From the NCBI GenBank assembly GCA_017482385.1, contig JAFUNI010000019.1:1-38516 (forward strand): a stretch of DNA of 38,516 nt, given 5' to 3'. Position 1 is the stretch's first letter; each line of letters opens with the position of its first letter. This stretch comes from Oscillospiraceae bacterium. Lineage in GTDB: Bacteria > Bacillota > Clostridia > Oscillospirales > Oscillospiraceae. Below, in pieces: positions 15,681 to 25,500 of this stretch. The position numbers were made by a program, and so were the translations under genes. The notes beneath the pieces were generated by a model that was not told the origin of the DNA, did no database searches, and saw only the letters and a program-made list of their open reading frames with translations.

Positions 15681-16178
15681 CTATTTCTGCAAGCATTCAG
15701 ATATTTCTCTTTCGATATACTCAGGATCGATCTGCTCCAAGCCGATCAGCGTATCCGACCGCATTGCCGCGTCTAATCGTTCATTACCAGTATTCTCCGG
15801 CAAGGCTCCCTGGAAATACAATCGATAGTATAATCCGTCTTTGATACCGGCCTTTCTATCGAGCAGTAGTGTTGTTTCCACACCATTGCTGTCCGTTAGG
15901 ATCACCTTTCGGATTCGGAGAGGGGAGTAGCTCTTAGGAATATGGCAATAACCGGAGAGCACATGATAGTGCTCCCCGGCAGCGCAGTTCCAAAACGAAA
16001 TTGTTTTATAGGCGCACATAAGTAGAATAATAGCTCCAAGCATCATCATAGTGCGGTCATTTGAAACTAAGAATACGACGGTGGCAACAGTTCCACATCC
16101 AAGACCGGTCAATGCTGTCAGCAAGATCTTTCTGCGAAACACGCCGGGAAAGTGTTTCCATTTTTCCATTCTGTTCAC
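15681..16178 (-). CDS. Small membrane protein (165 aa)
   Basis: Two adjacent hydrophobic segments (about residues 18-38 and 44-62) suggest a membrane hairpin, followed by a soluble C-terminal domain of about 100 residues. GTG 16178 overlaps the previous stop (GTGA); an ATG at 16169 with AGGG upstream is an alternative start giving 162 residues. No family recognised. It is probably translationally coupled to the 231-residue gene. Confidence 0.6.
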   Translation of the reverse strand: MNRMEKWKHFPGVFRRKILLTALTGLGCGTVATVVFLVSNDRTMMMLGAIILLMCAYKTISFWNCAAGEHYHVLSGYCHIPKSYSPLRIRKVILTDSNGVETTLLLDRKAGIKDGLYYRLYFQGALPENTGNERLDAAMRSDTLIGLEQIDPEYIEREISECLQK

Positions 16179-16870
16179 GCCCTATCGAAAATAAGCTGCT
16201 GACTAACATAGAGGTTTGCAATTGCCTCCAGCGCATCCTGGCAGCAACGATAACCTTTTACTGTCTGACAGATGTTATCGCTGGTTGTTTCGCTGTCTGT
16301 ATATACAGCATCCATTAGGCCATATTCGTTTCGGATATTCTTGATTCCTTTTTCCATACAGCAAATAACTTCTGCAGTGGAGATCATAGCCTGCTTTGCA
16401 AGCTTGAGAATCTGCTTTTCACTTTCGGTGTGAGAGAAGGTACTGAAAAGCCTTTTGGCACCACCAAGAGATGCCCTTCCTTGCAGGGCAAGTTTAATTA
16501 CCACATACAATCTCAGTACAATTCTTCCTCTGGCCGGGATCAAGTACATTGAGGATAGCAAATCGTACAGAGCGTCGTACTTTGTTTCGCCGCTGCCACA
16601 TACCAAAAGGCCTCGCACGAGCAAACGATTCGTGCAGTCCTGCCAGCTCCGGTCATTGTGATAACCTGCTTCAGCTGCGCTGGCAGCATAGAATTTACCG
16701 ATTTCCTCCCACCAGCAGATTCGCCAATTGGAGTTGATCCAGATCATAAATTCCTGGGGATCGACCAGGTATTCTCTGTTGCCCAGAATAATGACAGGAT
16801 AGGTTTGACCTTCACTGTCCCGTTTATGTACAAATCTGCCTGCGGCAGTATATAATTTCATCTCTGACAT
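16175..16870 (-). CDS. Hypothetical protein (231 aa)
   Basis: A soluble protein with a beta-rich, Trp-containing N-terminal part (about 1-65) resembling a small ligand- or peptide-binding domain, and a helical C-terminal part including Cys pairs (EVICCMEKG, YRCCQDA). No recognised motif. ATG 16870 has GAGG about 7 nt upstream. It lies 18 nt after the sigma factor gene, so it may belong to its regulon or operon. Confidence 0.6.
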   Translation of the reverse strand: MSEMKLYTAAGRFVHKRDSEGQTYPVIILGNREYLVDPQEFMIWINSNWRICWWEEIGKFYAASAAEAGYHNDRSWQDCTNRLLVRGLLVCGSGETKYDALYDLLSSMYLIPARGRIVLRLYVVIKLALQGRASLGGAKRLFSTFSHTESEKQILKLAKQAMISTAEVICCMEKGIKNIRNEYGLMDAVYTDSETTSDNICQTVKGYRCCQDALEAIANLYVSQQLIFDRA

Positions 16871-16888
16871 AGTTTTACCTCATTTTGC

Positions 16889-17464
16889 TTAAAGGATGGT
16901 TTGTCTGAATTCCGGATTTCGGCGCAATGCGGACTTAGCCTTAGATATCCATGCACCAATATGGGAGGGAGGAACCTGCATGGCATTTGCAATCTCCGAA
17001 ATACTCATACCTTGAACTTTCCATGACAATGCCTCAATGCCACGCTTTGTAGTCCCATTGTATTGCTGTGCATAGAAAGATAGCAGGTCTAATAGCTCAA
17101 TCAGTTCTACCCGCTGGGCAAACGTGTCTGCTTGATAATGATTCTCCGGTAAAGGATAAGGATTATCTTGTTCATCCGTCATTAAGGTAGAAAATCTGCT
17201 TTCATATTGATACACTTTACGGCAGTGGGAAATGAGACCGTTGTAGATGACCTTCCTTGCGTATGGCTCGAAAGGTCCGGAGTCGGGGTCATAAGAAACC
17301 GCTGCCCGGCACAGTAATAAATAGCCTTCCTGCAACAGCTCTTCATTCCCAAGTCCATAAACCGACTCATTTTTTTGGATTCTGGTTCGAACTACCTGAG
17401 ACACCAGATGCAGGTGATCTAAAACCGTCTGCTGGTGAGCAGGGGAGAGTGTCATATTCTTCAT
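16889..17464 (-). CDS. Sigma-70 family factor (191 aa)
   Basis: Region 2 is recognisable at about residues 35-85 (NEELLQEGYLLLCRAAVSYD followed by FEPYARKVIYNGLISHCRK), and region 4 near the C-terminus contains a helix-turn-helix (MSISEIANAMQVPPSHIGAW, about 150-170). It should recruit RNA polymerase to element promoters. ATG 17464 overlaps the stop of the DUF3268-type gene by 1 nt (ATGA) with GAGG upstream, so they are coupled. An upstream in-frame extension (18 codons) overlaps that gene and is rejected. It is positioned between the surface module and the ssb module, a sensible place for a switch. Confidence 0.85.
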   Translation of the reverse strand: MKNMTLSPAHQQTVLDHLHLVSQVVRTRIQKNESVYGLGNEELLQEGYLLLCRAAVSYDPDSGPFEPYARKVIYNGLISHCRKVYQYESRFSTLMTDEQDNPYPLPENHYQADTFAQRVELIELLDLLSFYAQQYNGTTKRGIEALSWKVQGMSISEIANAMQVPPSHIGAWISKAKSALRRNPEFRQTIL

Positions 17465-17883
17465 CAGGACGCACCTCGCATCCTGTTTCTTTTTGATATT
17501 GCTGCCTCTTTTCGGCAAAGCGTAATTACACGGTCACACTGTTCTTCTGAAAACATACCGATATGGGTTCTCTGCTGATCCAGTCCCATTTTGCCCTCCA
17601 GCCAGATATAGGAAGCCCACTTGTCGGTGTGGCTTGCTTTTCGGTATGCCTGCAATGCTTTGTGCGCCAGAATTCGCTTGTGACGGAGAGCTCCGTTTGC
17701 CATCGTTCCCATCGGACGCAGATCTTCCAGATGCGCCATTACATAGGAATCACAAGTTGGCCAATTGGAACACACATACAAAAAGCGGTTCGGCTCCCGG
17801 TTTTTTGCTCCGAAAACCTTATTTGCGGACCGAAGTATCGCTTGGGATCCACAGTAGGGGCACTGGACCTGATAATTCTTCAA
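17464..17883 (-). CDS. DUF3268-type zinc-finger protein (139 aa)
   Basis: The N-terminal half has two Cys pairs, CPYC (8-11) and VCSNWPTC (about 37-44), with a sequence typical of the DUF3268 zinc-finger-containing domain seen in Firmicutes mobile elements. The C-terminal half is helical and basic. The family resembles topoisomerase-type zinc ribbons, so nucleic-acid binding is plausible but not shown. ATG 17883 is preceded by GGAGG with about 9 nt spacing. It is translationally coupled to the sigma factor. Confidence 0.8.
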   Translation of the reverse strand: MKNYQVQCPYCGSQAILRSANKVFGAKNREPNRFLYVCSNWPTCDSYVMAHLEDLRPMGTMANGALRHKRILAHKALQAYRKASHTDKWASYIWLEGKMGLDQQRTHIGMFSEEQCDRVITLCRKEAAISKRNRMRGAS

Positions 17884-17922
17884 TTATTTCACCTCCTGTT
17901 TCAGCATTGACGGTTATTGTTC

Positions 17923-18273
17923 TCAAAATTTACAAGAGCCTGCTGCAGCATTACTGTGAACCAGTAATGGACAGTCTTGTAAGGATGATAAATGCCACTG
18001 CAGGTAAAGTGCATAGCTGTTCTCAACCGCCTGCCGGGAAAGATGTCCACAGCACTCGTCAGGATCAATAGAATCCTTAGTAATATTCCGATACCGTTCC
18101 ACGGAGAGAATGTAGGGTGTGCCATCTGAATTGGCAGTCATGAGAAACCCTTCACAGCAGGGATTGTGTCCGTATGGACAGGTTCTGCAATCGCAGGAAA
18201 TGAAGATTGCGTTTCTCCAATTTCCCTTTGTTGCCTTTAGAAACGGGTATATCGCGCAGTTGTTTTGTGTCAA
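17923..18273 (-). CDS. Cys-rich small protein (116 aa, TTG start)
   Basis: A cluster of cysteines (SCDCRTCPYGHNPCCEG) at about residues 28-45 and ECCGH further on indicates a metal site. No known family. TTG 18273 is chosen because GGAGG lies 8 nt upstream; ATG 18288 in the same frame would have GGAGG as its own codons 2-3 and is unlikely. The downstream DUF3268-type gene starts 39 nt later. Function unknown. Confidence 0.6.
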   Translation of the reverse strand: MTQNNCAIYPFLKATKGNWRNAIFISCDCRTCPYGHNPCCEGFLMTANSDGTPYILSVERYRNITKDSIDPDECCGHLSRQAVENSYALYLQWHLSSLQDCPLLVHSNAAAGSCKF

Positions 18274-18317
18274 TGCTTCTACCTCCATTAAAGTACAAAT
18301 CAAAAACCAAAAATTTT

Positions 18318-18345
18318 AAGACCGGCCGCCGAAACGGTTGGTCTT
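18318..18345 (-). terminator. Stem-loop in AT-rich spacer after the sortase genes
   Basis: AAGACC / GGTCTT arms (18318-18323 and 18340-18345) with inner CCG/CGG pairing, followed on the transcribed strand by AAAATTTTT. It lies in a 248-base spacer (18274-18521) that is notably AT-rich and otherwise holds no convincing gene. It may be a weak terminator separating the surface module from the regulatory genes. A possible promoter (TTGAAT, 17 nt, TTTAAT) upstream of it is too weak to assert. Confidence 0.45.
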
Positions 18346-18521
18346 ACTATAAAAAGTTTCTGATTTTGATAATAATTTGCTTTTTGGGCATTAAATCTCA
18401 TATGAAAAAGTTATTCAAAAAAATTTTTCTTTTTTAAATATCCAGGAACGCTACATGTTCAATAACAGTAGTGATCAAGTTGCTGTTCCGGCTCACACTT
18501 TCACGCAGACTGTGGCATAAA

Positions 18522-19277
18522 TTAACTCGTCCGCTCGCAGTAAATAACATATCTTTGCTTACCGCCTGATGCGTATGGGTGGCAAGTGATAAGCGTAACC
18601 ATATCCTTGCCTTCTTGAATCAAAACCTTTTCTACATCATTGGGAGCAATGATGTCGGTATCTACTACGATGTAAGTCAGTTCCTCCCACAGATTGGTAA
18701 TGATAACTTTATCTCCGATATTCAAATCCGGAACGTAACGGAAATAGGATGCTCCGCTATATCCCCGATGTCCGGCTATAACAGCGTTGGTATTGATACC
18801 GCCGATGGGGATGCTGGTTTGCGAGAGTTGTGCTGCTCCGGCTGCAAGGTGGCTGTTGGTAGCACCAAGATAGATCGGCATCGTCAGATCCAGCGCAGGA
18901 ATTGTTATCACTCCAAAGATTTCATCATTCAAGCCAAAATCTCCGAGTGTAAAAGAAGGTTGGGTATAAGACCAGGGATCGGATAAGCCTGCTTGCTTGT
19001 TGGTCCATAACGATTCATTGTAGGCATTCATTTCCTCCCATAGTTCCGGGTGCTCTCTTGGCGGCTGTGTAGGCTCTGTTGGAGCAGTGGGATCTTCTGT
19101 CTCAGTTGGTTCCGTCTGCTTTGCCTCCGTTTCACGCAGATTTAAGAACTCCTCGGCTTCGTGTTGTAATTGGCATTCCACAACAATGTTTTGAATAATG
19201 GGAAAGGCGCAGATGGCAAAGCCAACGAGAAATACAGCCACCATAATGAAAATCAAAATGCCTTTAATTACGCGCAC
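18522..19277 (-). CDS. Sortase, class C-like, with DPW lid (251 aa)
   Basis: A transpeptidase that joins LPxTG-type surface proteins or pilin subunits. Residues: N-terminal membrane anchor (about 4-28), Thr/Pro/Glu-rich spacer (50-75), a DPW lid motif (100-102) typical of pilin-polymerising class C enzymes, catalytic His170 in AGHRG, Cys232 in LITCHPY and Arg242. There is no C-terminal membrane segment. GTG 19277 is the likely start, with AGGAGG 7 nt upstream; it overlaps the end of the other sortase by 14 nt, so expression is coupled. It may polymerise the pilin or be the housekeeping-type anchor. Confidence 0.88.
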   Translation of the reverse strand: MRVIKGILIFIMVAVFLVGFAICAFPIIQNIVVECQLQHEAEEFLNLRETEAKQTEPTETEDPTAPTEPTQPPREHPELWEEMNAYNESLWTNKQAGLSDPWSYTQPSFTLGDFGLNDEIFGVITIPALDLTMPIYLGATNSHLAAGAAQLSQTSIPIGGINTNAVIAGHRGYSGASYFRYVPDLNIGDKVIITNLWEELTYIVVDTDIIAPNDVEKVLIQEGKDMVTLITCHPYASGGKQRYVIYCERTS

Positions 19278-20133
19278 GGTGCCACCTCCTGTAAATCCAG
19301 AATCCCAGAGCAGCAAGACCCAAGACACCGGCAACACCGAGACTGATATACAAACCTTTTAGATATTCCTGCTCCCAAGTGGATGCCGGCTTTTCTTCCG
19401 GTGGAGTCTCCTTTACGATTTCCTCAGCTTCTTCATAGGGGATGCGGGATCCTCTCACAAGCAGCCTATGGGTGTTGACACCAAAAGGAGTGCAGGTGAT
19501 CAAAGTGCAATAGTCCATGCCGGATTCGATTCCCAGGTAAGTTGTATCGTGAGGCAGTACTGTTTTGATTTGATCGACCTGATATGCGAGTTTTTCACCT
19601 AACACCTCCAGATAAAACACATCTCCTTTTGACAGCTGGTCTAAATCTGAAAACATACGCTGAGATGCCATTCCGGAATGTCCTGTCAAGACCGTATGTG
19701 TGCTGCAGCCACCGACAGGCAGGGAAGTGCCTAACAAATGTCCGATTCCATACTCCAATGTTTTATCTTCTGTTCCATGAAAAATGGGAAGATTGACACT
19801 GATTGAGGGAATCTCTACATAGCCCATAATACCGTTTCCAGCAATATTAAGCTGATTCTTATAGTCCTCGGATGCCCACAAGAGTGCATCCTTAGAAAAG
19901 CTTTCTGTGAGCTGTATATTATTGGCTATGGCTTCGTTGTACGCAACAGCCAAAGCCTTTGCGGTTTCTTTTTCTGTATTATCGGCCTGCGCCACCTGTT
20001 CACGGAAATTCGTATGGATTTCCGACTGGTGCTGCTCGTTATACATAGTGCTGATGATTGGGTAGAGCATAATAACTATTGCCATAAGAAATGTAATAAC
20101 AGCAATACAGATCAGTAACAGTTTCTTTTTCAT
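19264..20133 (-). CDS. Class C sortase (289 aa)
   Basis: A pilus-type sortase: N-terminal membrane segment (about 6-29), catalytic His152 in TGHSG, Cys214 in TLITCTPFG, Arg223 in THRLLVRG, and a second membrane segment near the C-terminus (about 258-280), the class C layout. No clear DPx lid is seen (the corresponding stretch reads LLWASEDY). Class C sortases build isopeptide-linked pili on the outer face of the membrane. ATG 20133 has AAAGGAG 8 nt upstream; upstream in-frame codons are rejected for lack of SD. Likely substrates are the LPQTG pilin directly upstream and the LPETG adhesin. Confidence 0.9.
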   Translation of the reverse strand: MKKKLLLICIAVITFLMAIVIMLYPIISTMYNEQHQSEIHTNFREQVAQADNTEKETAKALAVAYNEAIANNIQLTESFSKDALLWASEDYKNQLNIAGNGIMGYVEIPSISVNLPIFHGTEDKTLEYGIGHLLGTSLPVGGCSTHTVLTGHSGMASQRMFSDLDQLSKGDVFYLEVLGEKLAYQVDQIKTVLPHDTTYLGIESGMDYCTLITCTPFGVNTHRLLVRGSRIPYEEAEEIVKETPPEEKPASTWEQEYLKGLYISLGVAGVLGLAALGFWIYRRWHRARN

Positions 20134-20154
20134 ATCTGCAACTCCTTTGGGAAA

Positions 20155-20176
20155 CCCCGGGGCGTGCACCCCGGGG
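20155..20176 (-). terminator. GC-rich stem-loop between pilin and sortase
   Basis: Two copies of CCCCGGGG (20155-20162 and 20169-20176) flank a 6-nt loop, giving a very stable hairpin followed by TTTCCC on the transcribed strand. Its position just after the pilin stop suggests partial termination or 3'-end protection that keeps pilin in excess over sortase. Confidence 0.65.
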
Positions 20177-20184
20177 CATATGTT

Positions 20185-22410
20185 TTACTGCTGTACGGAT
20201 TCCTTCTTATTCTTCTTGGATGCAAGAAGAATGACGACCAGGGCACCGGCCATCATGGTGACGCCAATCACGCCGTACATCCATACGCCGTTATCACCAG
20301 TCTGAGGCAGGTCGAAGCCCTTGGTGTTAACAATGGTCAGAGGTGCCAGGGCATTGGCAGAATCGCCGTCGTCCACCATGTTGACATCGTTATAGTCAAC
20401 AATCGCGTAGGCTGTCAGGAAGTAATGCTCCAGATAATCCTGGGGGATGCCAGTCAGGTGCAGATCGTAGCCGCCATCAGCATCAATAAGAGACATGGGC
20501 TGTGCATTACCATAGCAGTAGTGGGGGTCGTTCTGGAGAACACCCAAAACATCCTTGGTGTAAATATCGCAGATGCGGTCGTAGTTCTCTTCTACATAGA
20601 TATCAACATAGACTTTGTCTTTCAGAAGGGTATAGCCATTGGCAGTTTCCACTTCGAACAGACTCCAGTAGTCGTCTTCCATGCCTTTGATCACTACCTT
20701 ACCGAACTGCCCATCGACAGTAACAGGGTAGAAGATGGTTGCATCGGCTTCCTCAGTGACGTGGCCGGTAACATAATAGATGCCGGTTTCTTCATCACGC
20801 TTTGCAGTCAGCCAGTAACCGTCGTTGTCGTTGAAGATCTTGAACTTGACGTGCTTGAACATATCCATTTCAGTTGCGGACTCGGAATCCAGATCGCTGA
20901 ACAGCTTTGTCAGATCCAGGCCGAAGCTAAATACGTGGCAATCATCAATGAGGGTATCGTAGTATTCGGAGGAAGTGCGCTTCCAGGTCAGTACGACCTC
21001 ATTACAGTTGCCGTTTTCTCCGTAGATAAAGCTTGCATCAGAATTGATCGTTGCGGAGTATGTAATGCGCATGGTGTAGTTGGAGTAGCTGGCAAAGAGC
21101 TTACCGTTGACATTCTCAGCGTTGCCATTGATCTCTTCCAGACCAATATCAGTAACATCAATCGTCATATGACGGTCATCGGAGGAATAGGTCACGGTAA
21201 AGCGGCCATCGTCCTGCAGCCAGGTAGCTACTTTATCGGTGCAGTCCTCATCTGTAAAGATCTCGATCTTAACATCCTTCAGGGACTTGTTATAGGAGAT
21301 GCCTTCGCTGATGGTGTCATAAAAATTCCAAGTACAGATACTTGTGGCATTAGAAGTAATGGTGGGAATGCCGCTGATGATCTGGTACTCAAGGACATCA
21401 CCTGCGGATGCGGTGGCGTTATGTGCAAAGCCGTCATAAATATTGTCGGAACCTTCGTTCTTGCCGGTGTCCTTTTGTGCCTCCCTAATTTCCTTACGGA
21501 GCGAAGGTATGCCAGTATTATTTTTCGGGTAGACGACTACATCATAGTTCCAGAAGTGTCCACCTTCGGGAGATGCGGAGTTGGAATCACCAGAAACGGT
21601 ACTCATCGGAAGGCTGATAAAGAACGGAGCTGTCGAACTTGTCACCATTTCCGGGCACGCGGATTCGACACAGAGCCAAAGGCCCAGATCGAGATCCCGC
21701 CGAATGGTCTTTCCGTTTTCGTTCGTCTTATCCATGACAATGGCTTCATTGCTTGCAGCAACATAAGCTTCCAGTGCGTCCTTAACAGTGGTTGCGTTAT
21801 CTTCCAAAGCGTCTGATAAAGCCTTGTTCAGCACATCAGACTGATAGTACCAGTAGTTATCAGAGCTGTCGCCTGCAGCCAAAGGTACAGCAGAATCACG
21901 CTCTGCCATCATATCGGCATTCTCATACCGGCCTTCGCCATTAGGCAGACCGATTGCGGCCAGCAGGTCGGCGGCCTTTTCTTTATGGAACCCATAAAGT
22001 ACCATTGTCAGGTTATAATCGGGGTGCTGATCGTTAGCACTTTCAGAGAAGGTAACAATGTCAGCCACACGCAGGATGGTAAACTCGACACCCTTCAGCG
22101 CATAGCCATTGGAGTTCTGGCCGTTGCCCAGGGGATGATCAGGATTACCATTGGCATCACCCTCACGGACGGTTTCGCCCAATACTTCCTCTACATAGCT
22201 CTCACGCCAGCCGGTGGAGATGAAGGAATCTTCGTCCCAAACACCGTCTTTGTAGGCGTTGGTCCAGTCAAACTTCCAAATTGTCAGGGATGCCTTGGCA
22301 TCTTCGTCGATCATGCAGTCCTCCGCCTCAGCGGCAAATGCTGCGGGAACACAGGTAAGCACCAAAACCAGTGCCAAACACAGGGAAAACAACTTTTTCA
22401 GTTTTTTCAT
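20185..22410 (-). CDS. Major pilin / SpaA-type LPQTG surface protein (741 aa)
   Basis: A secreted wall-anchored protein: signal peptide (about 1-27, ending FAA), a pilin-motif candidate with Lys in VVVYPKN (about residue 293), an E-box-like FEVETANGYTLLKDK near residue 605, and a C-terminal sorting signal LPQTG (701-705), hydrophobic span and KKNKK tail. These are the marks of a backbone pilin cross-linked through a Lys by a class C sortase. ATG 22410 is used, with GAAAGGAAAG upstream; a TTG six codons earlier is less likely. It is followed by two sortases and preceded by a terminator, so it may have partly independent expression. Isopeptide residues are inferred. Confidence 0.88.
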   Translation of the reverse strand: MKKLKKLFSLCLALVLVLTCVPAAFAAEAEDCMIDEDAKASLTIWKFDWTNAYKDGVWDEDSFISTGWRESYVEEVLGETVREGDANGNPDHPLGNGQNSNGYALKGVEFTILRVADIVTFSESANDQHPDYNLTMVLYGFHKEKAADLLAAIGLPNGEGRYENADMMAERDSAVPLAAGDSSDNYWYYQSDVLNKALSDALEDNATTVKDALEAYVAASNEAIVMDKTNENGKTIRRDLDLGLWLCVESACPEMVTSSTAPFFISLPMSTVSGDSNSASPEGGHFWNYDVVVYPKNNTGIPSLRKEIREAQKDTGKNEGSDNIYDGFAHNATASAGDVLEYQIISGIPTITSNATSICTWNFYDTISEGISYNKSLKDVKIEIFTDEDCTDKVATWLQDDGRFTVTYSSDDRHMTIDVTDIGLEEINGNAENVNGKLFASYSNYTMRITYSATINSDASFIYGENGNCNEVVLTWKRTSSEYYDTLIDDCHVFSFGLDLTKLFSDLDSESATEMDMFKHVKFKIFNDNDGYWLTAKRDEETGIYYVTGHVTEEADATIFYPVTVDGQFGKVVIKGMEDDYWSLFEVETANGYTLLKDKVYVDIYVEENYDRICDIYTKDVLGVLQNDPHYCYGNAQPMSLIDADGGYDLHLTGIPQDYLEHYFLTAYAIVDYNDVNMVDDGDSANALAPLTIVNTKGFDLPQTGDNGVWMYGVIGVTMMAGALVVILLASKKNKKESVQQ

Positions 22411-22463
22411 TAGATTCTTTCCTTTCAAAAGAAATAGTTTTGTTATTGAATTTCAAATGGAAA

Positions 22464-22489
22464 CAAAAAACCAGGGACTTTACCCCTGG
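22464..22489 (-). terminator. Intrinsic terminator between adhesin and pilin genes
   Basis: CCAGGG / CCCTGG arms (22471-22476 and 22484-22489) with a short loop, followed on the transcribed strand by TTTTTTGTTT. It lies 22 nt after the adhesin stop, so only part of the transcription should continue into the pilin gene unless a promoter lies in 22411-22463; none is clear. Confidence 0.8.
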
Positions 22490-22511
22490 CATGACACTTT
22501 GCTATATTCAG

Positions 22512-25500
22512 TTAATGGACTCGCTTCCGCAAGCAAACCAACGCACCGGCACAAAGAGCAAGACAGATCACAATGCAGACAGGCATAAGCATGATAGACT
22601 TGGAGCCGGTTTCCGGTAAAGAATAGCTGTGGTTGTTCACCACCCGCAGTGTAACAGTCAGATCTTCAACCGGCAAATCACCCTCATAGGCAGGTCCGTT
22701 GAGCAGCATATAGCCCTCCGGGGCCTCCAGTTCCAAAATTCGGTAATACAGGGTGGGGTAGAGGTTGTCCCAAGAGATCAGACCGTTATCCGGAGATACC
22801 AGGGTACCATCTACTACATCCACATTGGAGCATCCGCCCTTAACCACAACAGAGGAATCGGAATAGAATACAGGACTCCAGGTGATACCGTCTTCGCTCC
22901 ACTGGAGTACAAATTTCGCACCAGCAAGCGGTTCGCCGTGAACATCTACCTTTTGTACAGAAATCTTACCGGGCCGCAGGGCATTGGTAAAGGTTACTTC
23001 TGCAGTCTCACCAGCTTTAACGGTAATGATCTGCGAAATTCCGGATATACATTGCCAAAGACTGTTCTCTTCCAATACCTCAGATATTTGGTACTGACCC
23101 GGTTCGAGGTCATATAGGATAGTTCCATCTGCGCCGGTTGTAACGGTGGTAATGAACTCCGTTTGTGTATCATTTACGCGACTGATAGTAAAGGTCCAGC
23201 CTTCCACAGTGCCAGCCTCCGGGTTAGCCAACGACTTAATGATCTTTGCTTTTCCAATCCACTGGTTATGGAAGGACACTTCTACAGTTTCTCCAGCTTT
23301 TACCGTAATGTTCTTAGGCTCTGTATCACAGTACCAATAGGGATCATTCTTATCGGATTCGATAATTTTGTAGTTGCCAGGCTGAAGATCTGCAACAATC
23401 GTTCCAGTACTGTCTGTTACATAGGTACCGATTTTATTATTGCTGGCATCATAGATAGTAAACTCCCAGCCTTCAACCTTGCCTCCGTTGGTTGCGGTTT
23501 TAACAATTCTTGCTTTACCGATCCATTGGTTGGTGAAAGTTACCTTTGCTGTTTCGCCAGCTTTGACTGTTACAGTCTTAGAGGGCTGCGGATCATTGTG
23601 CCAGTAGGGGTACACACCATCCGTTTCGATTACGGTGAATTGTCCGGGTTCAAGGTCCAAGGTGATGATGCCAGTGGCATCTGTGACATAATTGCCAATC
23701 ACATTTCCAGCGGCATCCTTTACAGTGAAGTGCCAGCCAGAGACGCTTCCGCCATTAGTCGCAGTCTTGACGATCTGTGCCTTACCTTTCCACTGATTGG
23801 TGAAGGTTACTGTTGCGGTCTCGTTTGCTTTTACTGTAACGGTTTTGGTGGGTTGGGGATCATTATGCCAGTATTCGTACACGCCGTCCGTCTCCGTCAC
23901 GCTGAATGTGCCTGGTTTGAGATTTAGGGTAATTACGCCAGAGCTGTCCGTGACATAATTGCCAATCACATTTCCCGCAGAATCCTTTACAGAAAAATGC
24001 CAGCCGGCCACAGAACCACCATTTGTCGCAGTCTTGACAATTTTCGCAACACCCAAAGTCAGCTTATTGTAAAACGAAATTGATGCTGCTTGGCCAGCGA
24101 CAATTGTTACTGCTTGTGGATTTTTACTGTCGCAGGCGTATAACTTAGCAATATCAGGATTTGTGTGACCAATTTCCTTTACCCATACCTGTCCGGCAGT
24201 GAGATTAGGGATAGATAGGTTTCCATTCACATCTGAGGTATGCGGACCAGAAATTAACTGTGTACAGTTTTGATCAGCATAGATATTAAATTGCCAACCA
24301 GCCACATTTTTTCCGTCCTCTGTTGTTTTCTTCAAGCTTAACGATCCGTTCGAGGCTTTTAACTTGAAGTAGGCAGGAACGGGGTCACTGGCAGGAATCG
24401 AAACCTTGATACATACCTGTTTACTCTTGTCGTACTGGTTATACCATACTTCGTACAAGGAAGATGCAGCGTCGGGGAGAGTAGCAGTCGCACTTTGGAC
24501 TCCAGTAGGAATTGCACCGTTAGCAGTAATTGTTAGGTTATTACCATTCTTACTATAAGAAACTCCACCGGTTCCAGTGAAAGTAAATCGCCCTAAGACA
24601 CCATTTGTATCCGTTACAGTAGTACTGGTTCCGGCTAGCTGTATCTCAGGAGCAGTGGCCGCAAAATCTCCTGCGAAGCTTGGGATCGTGTTATGCAACT
24701 GTAAATCACTGATAATGGAGTTGTACGCATACAGGAAGTGATCCACTGTCCCATCTTCGCTCATACAAACACCTTTAGACTTATCAAGCCAATAGGTACT
24801 GTTAAGCTTGTAAGGAGGAGTCGGCTCACGCAAACCCTGAACAAGCTCCCAAATGATAGCCTGTGTTGCAAAACGATAGCCAATATTAGGGTTATGCAAA
24901 TTCCATTTGCTGGTTTCGTTAATGCCCCAGTTTGTGTCCCATAGCTTGGTGGGGGCACCATACAGCAACACGAGGGCAATTGCAGTTCGCTGATCTGCGC
25001 TAAAGCCATACCAAATGGACTCACCGTGGGTATTGCCACTGCCATCAATGGGTAGATCGCCTACACCTGCATGACCACTGCCTATACTAAAGGATTTTTT
25101 ATTTTCCAAGCAGTATATCATATTCATGTAATCCCAGGGAGACGCCCCATCTTCATCGGCATAGTGGAAACCCTGACGAGTACCATCGGTACACGGAAAA
25201 TCCATCCAGTCGCAGTTACGAAGTGTTGCTGTCTTCTTGACCGACCGTGTGGTGGCTTTGAAAGTGCTAATAGGTTCTAGCGTAACATTACCTGCCTGAA
25301 GCTGATTGCTGGTAAAACCCGCTTCTACAAGAATTGGGTCTATCGTTCCATCGTATTCATCAGGGGGCGGTTCAGTACTTTCCTCCACGCCTGTTGGTTC
25401 GGTCTGTTCCAATTGATCGCTTGCATTCACTGTTGGCTCTGTGGTGCCGATTTCATCATCAATCTCTGCTGCATAGGCAGCAGGCATTATAGAGAGAAGC

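Noticed and set aside
20164-21816. Long plus-strand open frame (550 codons) opposite the pilin gene
   Set aside because: It is antisense to a clear pilin gene with signal peptide, pilin motif and LPQTG; it has no ribosome binding site and reads as the complement of the pilin's regular codon pattern.
22980-24050. Regular repeats as a CRISPR array
   Set aside because: The units are about 264 bp, in frame, and encode Cna-B-like domains; they are not short palindromic repeats with unique spacers.
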